Shown piece by piece: positions 25,206-32,787 of a DNA stretch of 64,000 nt. The stretch is from Verrucomicrobiota bacterium (GTDB lineage: Bacteria > Verrucomicrobiota > Verrucomicrobiia > Chthoniobacterales > UBA10450): positions 1 through 64,000 of the forward strand of contig QHNH01000022.1 in the NCBI GenBank assembly GCA_003218375.1. The letters run 5' to 3'. The position numbers and the translations under genes are program-made. Each line of letters begins with the position of its first letter. Position 1 is the first letter of the stretch. The notes under the pieces are model-generated. The model ran no database searches, was not told the DNA's origin, and saw only the letters and a list, made by a program, of their open reading frames with translations.

Positions 25206-25982
25206 TTATTTTTCATCGCGCCGCGCCTGCGCGACCCGATTGCGCAGCGGCGGCCAATCGCCGATCCGGCCTTCCAATTCGTCGCCAGCCTTGATCGGCC
25301 CGACGCCCGAGGGCGTGCCAGTCATTATCAGATCGCCCGGCAAGAGCGTCAGCCCCTGGCTGGCGAACGAGACGATCTCGGCCACGGAATAAATCATCTG
25401 GCTGGTGCGTGCCTGCTGTTTCACTTCGCCATTTTGCCGCAGCGTGATCGGCAGATCGCTCACGTCGACCCCGGTGTAAACGAAAGGGCCGATGGGCGAA
25501 TACGTGTCGAAAGATTTGGCGCGGCCAAATTGTTTCTCGGAGCTTTGCAGATCGCGGTCGCTGATGTCCTCGGCCACGGTGTAACCGAAAACGTGGTCGA
25601 GCGCGCGCTCCACGCTGACGTTCTTGGTACGGGCACCGACGACGATCGCTAACTCCACTTCGAAATCGGTTTTGTGTTCGGGGAACGCGATCTCGATGGC
25701 GCCTTCGTGGGGCAGGAGCGACGTGGGCGCCTTGAACCAGATCAGCGGGGTGCCGAGCGGCGTCCGTTTCATTTCCGCGATGTGATCGGCATAGTTCAAG
25801 CCGACCGCCATGAGCTTGCTCGGCGCGACTGGAACGTCGATTTGCAGTTCCCGCAGGGGAACGGTCGCGCCGGTAAAATCGAGGCCAAGCCAGTAAGGCT
25901 TTGAGAGCAGGTGGACCTCGTCTCCGCGCGCTTCGCCGTACAGGAATTCCTCACCGAATCTGAAGCCACCGAAAATTCGCAT
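25206..25982 (-). CDS. Fumarylacetoacetate hydrolase family protein
   Basis: A 258-residue protein with the FAH fold signature. The core is MAVGLNYADHIAEM, then the metal ligands in KTDFEVELAIVVG and in the AEDISDRDLQ segment, followed by FDTYSPIGPF and the catalytic-loop LLPGDLIMTGTPSGVGPIKAGD. This family hydrolyses or decarboxylates C-C bonds of beta-diketo acids (fumarylpyruvate, acylpyruvates, 2-oxo-hept-3-ene-dioate). The substrate cannot be fixed from this. The gene is minus strand, 106 bp upstream of the NAGPA-like gene, separated by an inverted repeat. Confidence 0.88.
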   Translation of the reverse strand: MRIFGGFRFGEEFLYGEARGDEVHLLSKPYWLGLDFTGATVPLRELQIDVPVAPSKLMAVGLNYADHIAEMKRTPLGTPLIWFKAPTSLLPHEGAIEIAFPEHKTDFEVELAIVVGARTKNVSVERALDHVFGYTVAEDISDRDLQSSEKQFGRAKSFDTYSPIGPFVYTGVDVSDLPITLRQNGEVKQQARTSQMIYSVAEIVSFASQGLTLLPGDLIMTGTPSGVGPIKAGDELEGRIGDWPPLRNRVAQARRDEK

Positions 25983-25987
25983 GTTGC

Positions 25988-26075
25988 ATCCGCAGATTAC
26001 GCAGATTTCCGCAGATTAAAGAAGGCAGGAACTCATTTCTCAGAAAATCTGCGTCGATCTGCGAAATCTGCGGAT
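25988..26075. repeat. Inverted repeat of CCGCAGATT-type words
   Basis: The left arm is ATCCGCAGATTACGCAGATT-like with a further GCAGATT unit; the right arm is AATCTGCG...ATCTGCGGAT. It fills the gap between the FAH and phosphodiester glycosidase genes and starts 5 bp from the FAH start codon, so it lies in that gene's leader or promoter. One copy in this window. Confidence 0.85.
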
Positions 26076-26081
26076 ATTTTT

Positions 26082-26855
26082 TTACTTCGGCACAATCGCC
26101 ACAAAATCGCGCACGGTTTTTTGCTCTGGGATCGAGAACACGCCGCGCTCTCCCGCGAACCAGAACGCGCTGGACGATCCGCCATCGAGATTGAGGGCGC
26201 GCTGAACTTTCAGCTCAGGCGTCAGGCGGACGGTTGCCAGGATTTCACCAAGTTGCGCCAGCGTCACCGGTGAGCAGAATCCGATCGCGGCGCGGTCCGA
26301 TCCGGTGGTCAGAACAAATGTCCGCCGAGCGGGCCTGGTATTATTGAGGCCGGAAACGGCGGCGCTACCGTCCACGAGGAACGGCCCGCATTGCAAAGCG
26401 GCGGTCGCGGTCTTGCGCGAAGAGTATTCAGCCGCCCGAAGTAATTCGAGGCGTCCCTTGGTGGTGACGAGCACGCCGCTGAGGAGCCGCGCTTTTCGGA
26501 ATGGCGCGATCAATTTCCCATCGCTGATTAGCAATCCCACGGGCGCGTTCTGTGGATCGAAGTAACCGCCGTTCACGCCGGCGACGCCGCGCCTCCGCCG
26601 CATCATGGAAGCGAGGTCCTCATTACCCGTCGGGTTATCCGTTACGCGGACGATGGCGGATTTGGTGGAGAAAAGCGCGAGGTCAAGTGTTGCCTCGTCA
26701 CTGTTTGCGGTTTCGGCGAGCAGGATATGCCGATGCTCGGCACCAGCCGCGGAACTCTTCTCGGTTTCGGACGAACTCACGCTCCACGCCGCGCTCGCCG
26801 AATGCGCAAGCAGCAGAAAGATCAGCGTGCCGGTTAGCGAAACTCTAACCGCCAT
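26082..26855 (-). CDS. Phosphodiester glycosidase (NAGPA) domain protein, exported
   Basis: A 257-residue protein with a signal peptide (SLTGTLIFLLLAHSASAAW). The NAGPA signature is GVNGGYFDP followed, about 110 residues on, by ALNLDGGSSSAFW, both at the active site of GlcNAc-1-phosphodiester alpha-GlcNAcase (uncovering enzyme) and bacterial relatives; the latter remodel polysaccharides or peptidoglycan phosphodiesters. The ATG at 26855 overlaps the end of the upstream TolB-N/TPR gene by 11 bp, arguing for coupled translation. An upstream TTG start at 26873 is possible but less likely. It ends the minus-strand cluster of three TPR genes. Confidence 0.82.
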   Translation of the reverse strand: MAVRVSLTGTLIFLLLAHSASAAWSVSSSETEKSSAAGAEHRHILLAETANSDEATLDLALFSTKSAIVRVTDNPTGNEDLASMMRRRRGVAGVNGGYFDPQNAPVGLLISDGKLIAPFRKARLLSGVLVTTKGRLELLRAAEYSSRKTATAALQCGPFLVDGSAAVSGLNNTRPARRTFVLTTGSDRAAIGFCSPVTLAQLGEILATVRLTPELKVQRALNLDGGSSSAFWFAGERGVFSIPEQKTVRDFVAIVPK

Positions 26856-28836
26856 GCTTTTGGAGCATCGCAATGAAGCGCGGGTCTTGACGGACCGAAT
26901 CCCAGAGCGGGTTGATCTTCAACTGCGCCACCGTCATTTGCGTCGGTCGCGAGAGCAGCCCGTCCGTGATCGCGAGGGCATTGTCGTAATCGCCGGTCAT
27001 CACGTAAATTTCCGCCAGGGTCTGGGTGCAGCCAGGGCCATCAAAGGCATCGACGCTTTCCGGCAACATCTCGGTGGCGCGTTTGGCCTCGGCGATCGCC
27101 GCCTCTTTCTCGCCGAGCCAGACTAGGGCTTCCGCCAGGCGCGAATGCCGCTTCGCTTCGTCCGGTGCCGCCTTTACATTTTGCTCCGCATATTGTTTCG
27201 CTTTTAGGAACGCCTCTCGGGCTCCCGTTTCATCGCCCAGGTTCTTTTTTGAAATACCGATGACCATGTATTTCCCGATCCAATTTTCCGCGTTGGCGTG
27301 CGCGTCGTCCTTCAAATTTTCCGCGGCCTGGAGCGCTTCGGCATACCTTCGTTGTGCAAGACGCGTCTGGGCGATCGCTGAGGCGAGGTTATTCTTTTGC
27401 TCGTCGCTCAGTTTCCGCGAAGAAAGAGTCTGGATTCCGCGCTCGGCGATCTCGCAGGTGCCTTTTTGCGAAATCTCCATCTGCGCCTTCAGCGACCAGA
27501 GGTTGAACGACTCCGGCGCCAGCTTCAGGGCGCGATCGAGCGCGGCGTTCGCGGCGTCGAAGTTTCGTTGAATTTGATAATTCAGGACCAGATTCTGGAG
27601 GGGCCACGTGTCGTTAGGGCTCAGGTTCGCTGCCTTTTCCAGGTTCGCGTTCGACTCTTGCCACTTTCCCTGTCGTCGCTGGATCGCGCCGGTCGCAAGA
27701 TAAACCTCGGCGTCGTTGGGCAGCCCATTTTGCGCGAGGGCGAATTCGGCCAGGGCGCGCAGATAATCGCGGTCCACATAATAAACCGAGAATCCCAGGG
27801 CCAGGTGGCCCTCCGCCAAATCCGGCTGCATCTGGAGAGCGCGTTCCGCGAGGGTGCGGGATTTTTCCTTTCGTTCCGCGGTCGGCTCGAAAGTGTGATA
27901 GATCCAGCTTTGCAATTGCGAGAGGCGCGCGCAGGCCAGCGCAAAGTTGGGATCGAGCTGCAAGGCGCGCTCGTAGAGTTGCTCGGCCTGTTTCAGCTTC
28001 GGGAAATCCTCCAGGTCCATGTTGAGATTGTGTGCCTCGACAAACGCGAGGTAGGCCTCGCCGTTCTCCGTCGGCTTCCGCGTCATCTGCTCTTTCTCGG
28101 TCGGCGAAAGTTTCGCGTGCAGCTCCTGCGCGATTTTCTGTGCGAGATCGGTCTGGATGGCGAACACATCCGTGAGATCGCGATCGTAACCCTCGGACCA
28201 GATGTGCTCGTCGTACAACGCGTTGATGAGCTGCACATTCACGTGCACGCGGTTGCCGGACTTTTGCACGCTCCCTTCGAGGATCGCCGAGACGCCGAGC
28301 GCTTTGCCGATTTCCCGCACGTTTATTTTTTTGTCGCGATATGGGGCCACCGAGGTGCGCGAGATCACTTTCAGGTCGCCGATCTTCGAGAGGTTTGTGA
28401 GAATGTCGTCCTGGATACCGTCGGCGAAGTAGGCGTTCTCCTTGTCGTCGCTGCGGTTTTCGAAGGGCAGGACAGCGATTGATTTGTCCATCTTGCGCGC
28501 GGAAGCGCGAGGGAGCAGGAAAAAGCCGGCCGCGGCGGAGACGATGACCCCGACGCCGACAAGCGCCACGATGTTACGCCGTCGACGCGGGGCCGCCGGC
28601 GCGCTGGGCGTCGCGCGAATTCCTTCCGGAGTAACTTCCAGCGCCCACGCCAGGATAAGTGAAATCGGGAAGCCGATGAGCAACACGATGATCACCAGCC
28701 GCAACGCCCACGAGGGAAGATCCCAGGCCGGGAAAACCGCCGACGCGAGCTGGATCGCGCCGCCCGCGCCCACCGCATAAGCCACGGCGACGCGATAAAC
28801 TTTGCGCCGCTTAATTTCTTCGAAAAACCCGCTCAT
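26845..28836 (-). CDS. Membrane-anchored TolB-N/TPR protein, copy 1
   Basis: A 663-residue protein. The N-terminus opens FFEEIKRRKVYRVAVAYAVG, then a membrane hairpin (LRLVIIVLLIGFPISLILAWALEVTPEG) and another helix near residue 90. Next comes the TolB-type N-terminal domain (KSIAVLPFENRSDDKENAYFADG split by LEGSVQKSGNRVHVNVQLI), and then around ten tetratricopeptide repeats with DPNFALACARLSQLQ and LAEGHLALG units. COG5616-type proteins of this architecture are abundant in soil bacteria and are thought to be signalling or scaffolding proteins; no catalytic residues are seen. The ATG at 28836 is supported by homology to the copies at 28995 and 32788. The gene overlaps the NAGPA-like gene. Confidence 0.85.
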   Translation of the reverse strand: MSGFFEEIKRRKVYRVAVAYAVGAGGAIQLASAVFPAWDLPSWALRLVIIVLLIGFPISLILAWALEVTPEGIRATPSAPAAPRRRRNIVALVGVGVIVSAAAGFFLLPRASARKMDKSIAVLPFENRSDDKENAYFADGIQDDILTNLSKIGDLKVISRTSVAPYRDKKINVREIGKALGVSAILEGSVQKSGNRVHVNVQLINALYDEHIWSEGYDRDLTDVFAIQTDLAQKIAQELHAKLSPTEKEQMTRKPTENGEAYLAFVEAHNLNMDLEDFPKLKQAEQLYERALQLDPNFALACARLSQLQSWIYHTFEPTAERKEKSRTLAERALQMQPDLAEGHLALGFSVYYVDRDYLRALAEFALAQNGLPNDAEVYLATGAIQRRQGKWQESNANLEKAANLSPNDTWPLQNLVLNYQIQRNFDAANAALDRALKLAPESFNLWSLKAQMEISQKGTCEIAERGIQTLSSRKLSDEQKNNLASAIAQTRLAQRRYAEALQAAENLKDDAHANAENWIGKYMVIGISKKNLGDETGAREAFLKAKQYAEQNVKAAPDEAKRHSRLAEALVWLGEKEAAIAEAKRATEMLPESVDAFDGPGCTQTLAEIYVMTGDYDNALAITDGLLSRPTQMTVAQLKINPLWDSVRQDPRFIAMLQKHGG

Positions 28837-28913
28837 TACTCGATTCAAATTAGCAGACTGACACCGAATCTGAGACAAGATTCTTCCCCGGACGTTGCAG
28901 CATGGTTTTATTC

Positions 28914-28994
28914 CCGGAGGGATGTGCTTCTGCACGTCCCACTTTTTGTTGTCAACCGCCGGATGAGTCGGACTCGCCGCGGCGAGTCCCTCCG
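28914..28994. repeat. Inverted repeat between two TPR genes
   Basis: The outer arms are CGGAGGGA and TCCCTCCG. Inside are a 20-bp perfect palindrome GGACTCGCCGCGGCGAGTCC (28970-28989) and an imperfect GGATGTGC...GCACGTCC hairpin. It directly follows the stop of copy 2 and precedes copy 1 by about 80 bp on the minus strand. It might act as a terminator or an attenuator between the two genes. Confidence 0.75.
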
Positions 28995-31037
28995 TTATTT
29001 CTGGGCGCCGAATTTTGCCAGCATTTGCTGGAACCGCGAATCCGCGCGGAGCGGATCCCAGATTGGGTCTAAGCGTAGCTCGTGGATGGTGATGCCGGAA
29101 GGCGTTTGGAGCGATCGGTCCAAAAGCGCGAACGCGGTGTCGAGGTCGCCAGACAGCATGTGGATGCGGGCGCGGCTGATCACGAGAATCGGCCCGTCGA
29201 ACGCGTCTTTCGTTTCTGGGAGTAAATCGACCGCGCGCTTGGCTTCGGCCTTTGCCTCCTCGCCGCGCCCGAGTCCGGCATAAATCAGCCCGAGCAACGC
29301 GTGGCGCGGCCCGTCCTCCGGACTTTCCTGCACGGCCTTCTCGGCTTTCACGCGCGCTTCCAGATAGCTGGCCTGCGCCCGGACCTCGTCTTTCATCGCG
29401 GCGTAGACGGTCGCCTGGAGAAATTCCTTCGAGATCGGAGCGCTCGTCTCGCCGCGCGATTTTTCGGCCGGGCTCCGCTGCAGAATCTCGATCAGCTCCT
29501 GGAATTTCCGTTCGTACATTTTCAAATTGTAGCGCGACAGCGTGATGGTTCCATTCGGATCGATGTTCTCCGGCCAGGAGCCGAGCAGGGATTGCATCGC
29601 GCGCAGGTCGCCTTTCGAATACAAATCCACGCGCGCGCGCAATTCCTGGATCGTGAAAGTTTCCGGCGCGGCTTTCACAGCGCGATCGAAAATGCGCGCA
29701 GCAGTCGCGTAATCTCGCGTCGCCAGATAATTCATGCCCATGTTCTCGAGCAGGATCGGATCTTTCGGGTCGAGCGAGACCGCCTTCGCGTAGCTGGCGC
29801 TCGATTCCTGCCATTTTCCCTGGCGCCGCTGGATCGCGGCCATCGCTCGAAAAATGCCGGGGTCGTTAGGCAGCCCTCCCCGCGCGACAGCGAACTCTCC
29901 CAGGGCCGAATCGTAATCGCGATCTACATAATAATCGACGTAGCCCATCGCGAGATGGCTCTCCGGCAGGTCGGGCTGGAGGCGGAGCGCTTCTTCCGCG
30001 GCGGCTCGCGCCTTTTGCGCCCGCGCCGGCAACGGCTCGATCGCGTAGAACATCCAGCTTTCCAGGTGCGACAGGCGGGCCTGGGCGAGCGCGAAGTTCG
30101 GATCGAGCGTGATCGCCTTCTCGTAGAGCCCTTCCACGCGCGCCAGATCGTCGTGATGGCGGTCCGGCCGGCTAAAGATTTCGTGCGCCTCCTGGTAAAG
30201 CAGATAAGCGTCGCCGTTTTGGGTGGGCTTGCGGTCGATCCGCTCCTGCTCGGCCGGCGCCAGGGTTGCCCTCAACGCTCCGGCAATTTCGCGCGCCAGC
30301 TCGCTTTGCACCGCAAACATGTCAGTCAGCTCGCGATCATAAACCTGGGCCCAAAGATGCCGGTCGTTCGATGCGTCGATGAGCTGGACGTTGATGCGGA
30401 CGCGCTTGCCTTCGCGGCGGACGCTGCCTTCGAGCACGGTCGCGACGTTCAGCGCCTTGCCGATCTCACGAATGTTGTGGGTTTGCCCGCGATACGGCAG
30501 CACTGAGGTGCGCGAGATGACTTTGAGCGCGCTGATCTTGGCGAGGTTCGTCAGGACATCGTCCTGGATGCCGTCCGCGAAATACGCGTTCGCCTGGTCG
30601 TCGCTGAAATTCGCGAACGGAAGCACTGCGATGGATTTCTCCATCTTCCGCGATGAGCCGCGGGCCAGGACGAAGTAGCCGATGACGGCCGAGATCAGCA
30701 GACCAACGACGGCCAGTGTGAAAATATTTCGGCGCCGGCCGGGCAAGGCGGGCGGACATTCCGCGACGGGTGCCGGGTCCGGGGTGCGAGTGATTCCGCC
30801 CGAGCCGAGATCGAACGCCCAAGCCAGGATCAGCGCGATCGGAAATCCCGCCAGCACCAGAATGATAACCAGGCGTGTCGACCATGCTGGCAGCGTCAGG
30901 GCGGGCAGGACCGTGGCCGCGAACTGGATGATCAACCAGCCGACGACGCCGTAGCCGGCCGCGACGCGGTAAACCTTGGGCCGGCGCAGCTCACAAAAAA
31001 AACCGTAAAGACGTGAGGATTTGAATGAATTTCCCAA
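28995..31037 (-). CDS. Membrane-anchored TolB-N/TPR protein, copy 2
   Basis: A 680-residue paralogue of copy 1. The start TTG at 31037 is taken because the family text (GFFCELRRPKVYRVAAGYGVVGW) follows closely and no ATG is available. It has the same layout: N-terminal membrane hairpin with FPIALILAWAFDLGSGGI, an additional helix, a TolB-N domain (KSIAVLPFANFSDDQANAYF), TPRs (DPNFALAQARLSHLE, PESHLAMGYV). It lies 37 bp after the LanKC-like gene stop and is separated from copy 1 by 158 bp with a hairpin. Copies 1 and 2 share a similar C-terminal half and seem to be a tandem duplication. Confidence 0.85.
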   Translation of the reverse strand: MGNSFKSSRLYGFFCELRRPKVYRVAAGYGVVGWLIIQFAATVLPALTLPAWSTRLVIILVLAGFPIALILAWAFDLGSGGITRTPDPAPVAECPPALPGRRRNIFTLAVVGLLISAVIGYFVLARGSSRKMEKSIAVLPFANFSDDQANAYFADGIQDDVLTNLAKISALKVISRTSVLPYRGQTHNIREIGKALNVATVLEGSVRREGKRVRINVQLIDASNDRHLWAQVYDRELTDMFAVQSELAREIAGALRATLAPAEQERIDRKPTQNGDAYLLYQEAHEIFSRPDRHHDDLARVEGLYEKAITLDPNFALAQARLSHLESWMFYAIEPLPARAQKARAAAEEALRLQPDLPESHLAMGYVDYYVDRDYDSALGEFAVARGGLPNDPGIFRAMAAIQRRQGKWQESSASYAKAVSLDPKDPILLENMGMNYLATRDYATAARIFDRAVKAAPETFTIQELRARVDLYSKGDLRAMQSLLGSWPENIDPNGTITLSRYNLKMYERKFQELIEILQRSPAEKSRGETSAPISKEFLQATVYAAMKDEVRAQASYLEARVKAEKAVQESPEDGPRHALLGLIYAGLGRGEEAKAEAKRAVDLLPETKDAFDGPILVISRARIHMLSGDLDTAFALLDRSLQTPSGITIHELRLDPIWDPLRADSRFQQMLAKFGAQK

Positions 31038-31074
31038 GCGCTGCGAAGTAAAGAGGAAATTACTCTACACGACG

Positions 31075-32349
31075 TTACCCAGACTTCGAACTCAGCAGGT
31101 TCTCGATCTGCTTTTGGAGTCGATCCGGACAGCGCGTCGAGCGATAAATCGCATTTCGCTCACGAGATTTTTCCGGCGGAAACTTCCCGGTCCCGAATTG
31201 GAACGCGATCACACCGAGGGCGTGACGGTCCTCAAAAACACCGGGGCGCCGGGTAAAGCTATCGTAATAATCCCGCGGCAAATAATTGGCTGAACCCCAG
31301 GTGAGGACTTCTGTTTCGTCGATGGGGCAAGCTCCTTCAAAATCGAGTAACCGAACCACGCCGCGATGGAGGAAAATGTGAGACGGCTTGCAATCGCGCC
31401 AGACCCATCCAGCTGCGTGAATCTGGCTTAACACCGGTTCGAGTCGTTCCAGAAACCTCGCCGCCCGGCGCCAGGAAATGGTCCGTGGTTGCAGTGCCCC
31501 GCGCGGAAATAATGGCCGGCCGGCGATCTTCTCCAGGACGAGATAGCAGGCTCCATTCTGGCTGAACGTCCGACGAATCTCCGGCACCGAAACGCCCGCC
31601 TTGCGCAACGAGCGGAGAACGTGCGCTTCGTGTTGCACGCGAGCATATCCGTCTGCGCCATTCCATGCCGTCTCCCCGTCCCGGCGTCCTTCTTTGATGA
31701 TTACGACACGCGCGGGTGAGACCGACAAGTCGACCGCTTCGTAAATGCCGCCCTTTCCTCGCTGAGCGAATGCTTTGTAGGGAAGATATTCGACGCCAAT
31801 CGGACCGAGTGATCGCGCTTTTTTCTGGTGTGCGCCCGACTCTCGGAAAGGGTCCTTGAGCCACCGCGGGATGGCATGGCCAGCCTCTCGCCGATCCGGA
31901 TGACGATGCCCGGCGGTGTCAAACACCACCCCTGATCTAGCCGAACTCTTGCGCGATCTTCGAAAAACCCCATAGCGATAATAAACCAGACTGTTTTTCC
32001 GATACCGGACGTCGAACGGAATTTCCGGTCCGCGCAAACCGCGCGTAACGGAGTGGAGCACGCGCGCGAGTTCGATCGCCTCGGCAGTTGAGCTCGGATA
32101 GACCGTCAGAAATTTTCCGACCTGCGAAAATTGTCCGACCCCGGAGTTAAGCCCCCCAAGCAATTCGAGGCGAGCCGGGACTTTAAACAATACGTCGCGC
32201 CCTGCGAGGATGGGTCGCACCCGGGAGAAAACCTGGTTCGCTGACAGGCGAGTAGCGGAAACATGAATTTTCCACCCTTGCGCCGGATCGCTCCTAAGGC
32301 CCGGTCGCGAATAGCACCACCTTCCGTCCGAGGCGGCCAGCTTCTTCAC
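31075..32349 (-). CDS. LanKC-like lyase-kinase protein without cyclase domain
   Basis: A 424-residue protein matching the first two domains of class III lanthipeptide synthetases. Residues 1-135 resemble the N-terminal phospho-Ser/Thr lyase region: GWKIHVSAT (25-33, with candidate catalytic Lys27 and His29), GKFLTVYP (78-85), SLVYYRYGVF (120-129). A linker contains AIPRWLKDPF as in that family. Residues 195-390 are a kinase: Lys219 in VVIIKEGR, hinge VLEKI, catalytic Asp319 in WRDCKPSHIF, and DFE (336-338) for the usual DFG. The Asn of the catalytic loop is His324. The chain ends about where the LanC-type cyclase would begin, so it could dehydrate but not ring-close. GTG start; the frame is open upstream to 32437. 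It is 46 bp after the candidate precursor gene. Confidence 0.75.
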   Translation of the reverse strand: MKKLAASDGRWCYSRPGLRSDPAQGWKIHVSATRLSANQVFSRVRPILAGRDVLFKVPARLELLGGLNSGVGQFSQVGKFLTVYPSSTAEAIELARVLHSVTRGLRGPEIPFDVRYRKNSLVYYRYGVFRRSRKSSARSGVVFDTAGHRHPDRREAGHAIPRWLKDPFRESGAHQKKARSLGPIGVEYLPYKAFAQRGKGGIYEAVDLSVSPARVVIIKEGRRDGETAWNGADGYARVQHEAHVLRSLRKAGVSVPEIRRTFSQNGACYLVLEKIAGRPLFPRGALQPRTISWRRAARFLERLEPVLSQIHAAGWVWRDCKPSHIFLHRGVVRLLDFEGACPIDETEVLTWGSANYLPRDYYDSFTRRPGVFEDRHALGVIAFQFGTGKFPPEKSRERNAIYRSTRCPDRLQKQIENLLSSKSG

Positions 32350-32395
32350 ACGACTAAGCCACTGGCGCTGGAGGCTGCGAGCGATCCTGGCGGTC

Positions 32396-32716
32396 TTAAT
32401 TTTTTTTCCGTTTTTTCGGCCAGACGTGCACCGGCGTCACGAATTCAAAGAGGTTGGTCGTGGTGCCGGTGGTATCTGTGCAGGCCCCGCTGCAACTTCC
32501 AAATCCCTTCGGCAACTTCAGCGCCTTGAGTTCTTCGGGCCGAAATTTAAAATGCGCCCGGACAATTGCTTCGGCTTTCTTATTTCCCTTCCGTGCCTTG
32601 ACTATTTCGCCACGAAAGAATTTGGCGTAGTCGGCGTCGTCGAGAATCTTTTTCACCACTTCCTTGAAGGAAAGCGGTTTGGCCGGTTTCTTGAACTGCG
32701 GTGTACCTTTAGCCAT
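32396..32716 (-). CDS. Candidate RiPP precursor-like small protein, Cys/Thr-rich C-terminus
   Basis: A 106-residue protein. Residues 1-70 are Lys-rich with amphipathic helices (FKEVVKKILDDADYAKFF, then KAEAIVRAHFKFRPEELKAL), like a long leader. Residues 71-88 form a small-residue segment GFGSCSGACTDTTGTTTN with Cys75, Cys79, Ser74, Ser76 and six Thr. The tail is LFEFVTPVHVWP and a basic KKRKKN. A Shine-Dalgarno GAGG is 7 bp before the ATG. It is directly upstream of the LanKC-like gene on the same strand. The leader resembles leader helices of other RiPP precursor groups only in a general way. A DNA- or metal-binding small protein is the main alternative. Confidence 0.6.
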   Translation of the reverse strand: MAKGTPQFKKPAKPLSFKEVVKKILDDADYAKFFRGEIVKARKGNKKAEAIVRAHFKFRPEELKALKLPKGFGSCSGACTDTTGTTTNLFEFVTPVHVWPKKRKKN

Positions 32717-32787
32717 AATTGAACCTCGGTTAGAGCAATTTGACCTTCCGGGTTCCGTTAGGTCAAGCTTTCTCGTTAGGCGGAAAC

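Noticed and set aside
28836-29814. N-terminal extension of TPR copy 1 reading back across the intergenic hairpin into copy 2
   Set aside because: The extension is antisense-like Arg/Pro text, while homology to copies 2 and 3 begins at the ATG 28836.
32396-32412. Programmed frameshift at the A8 run joining the precursor-like and lyase-kinase genes
   Set aside because: A fusion would put the leader-core in front of its own enzyme, the frames overlap only briefly, and separate GAGG and GTG start signals are simpler. Kept as a start-site uncertainty only.
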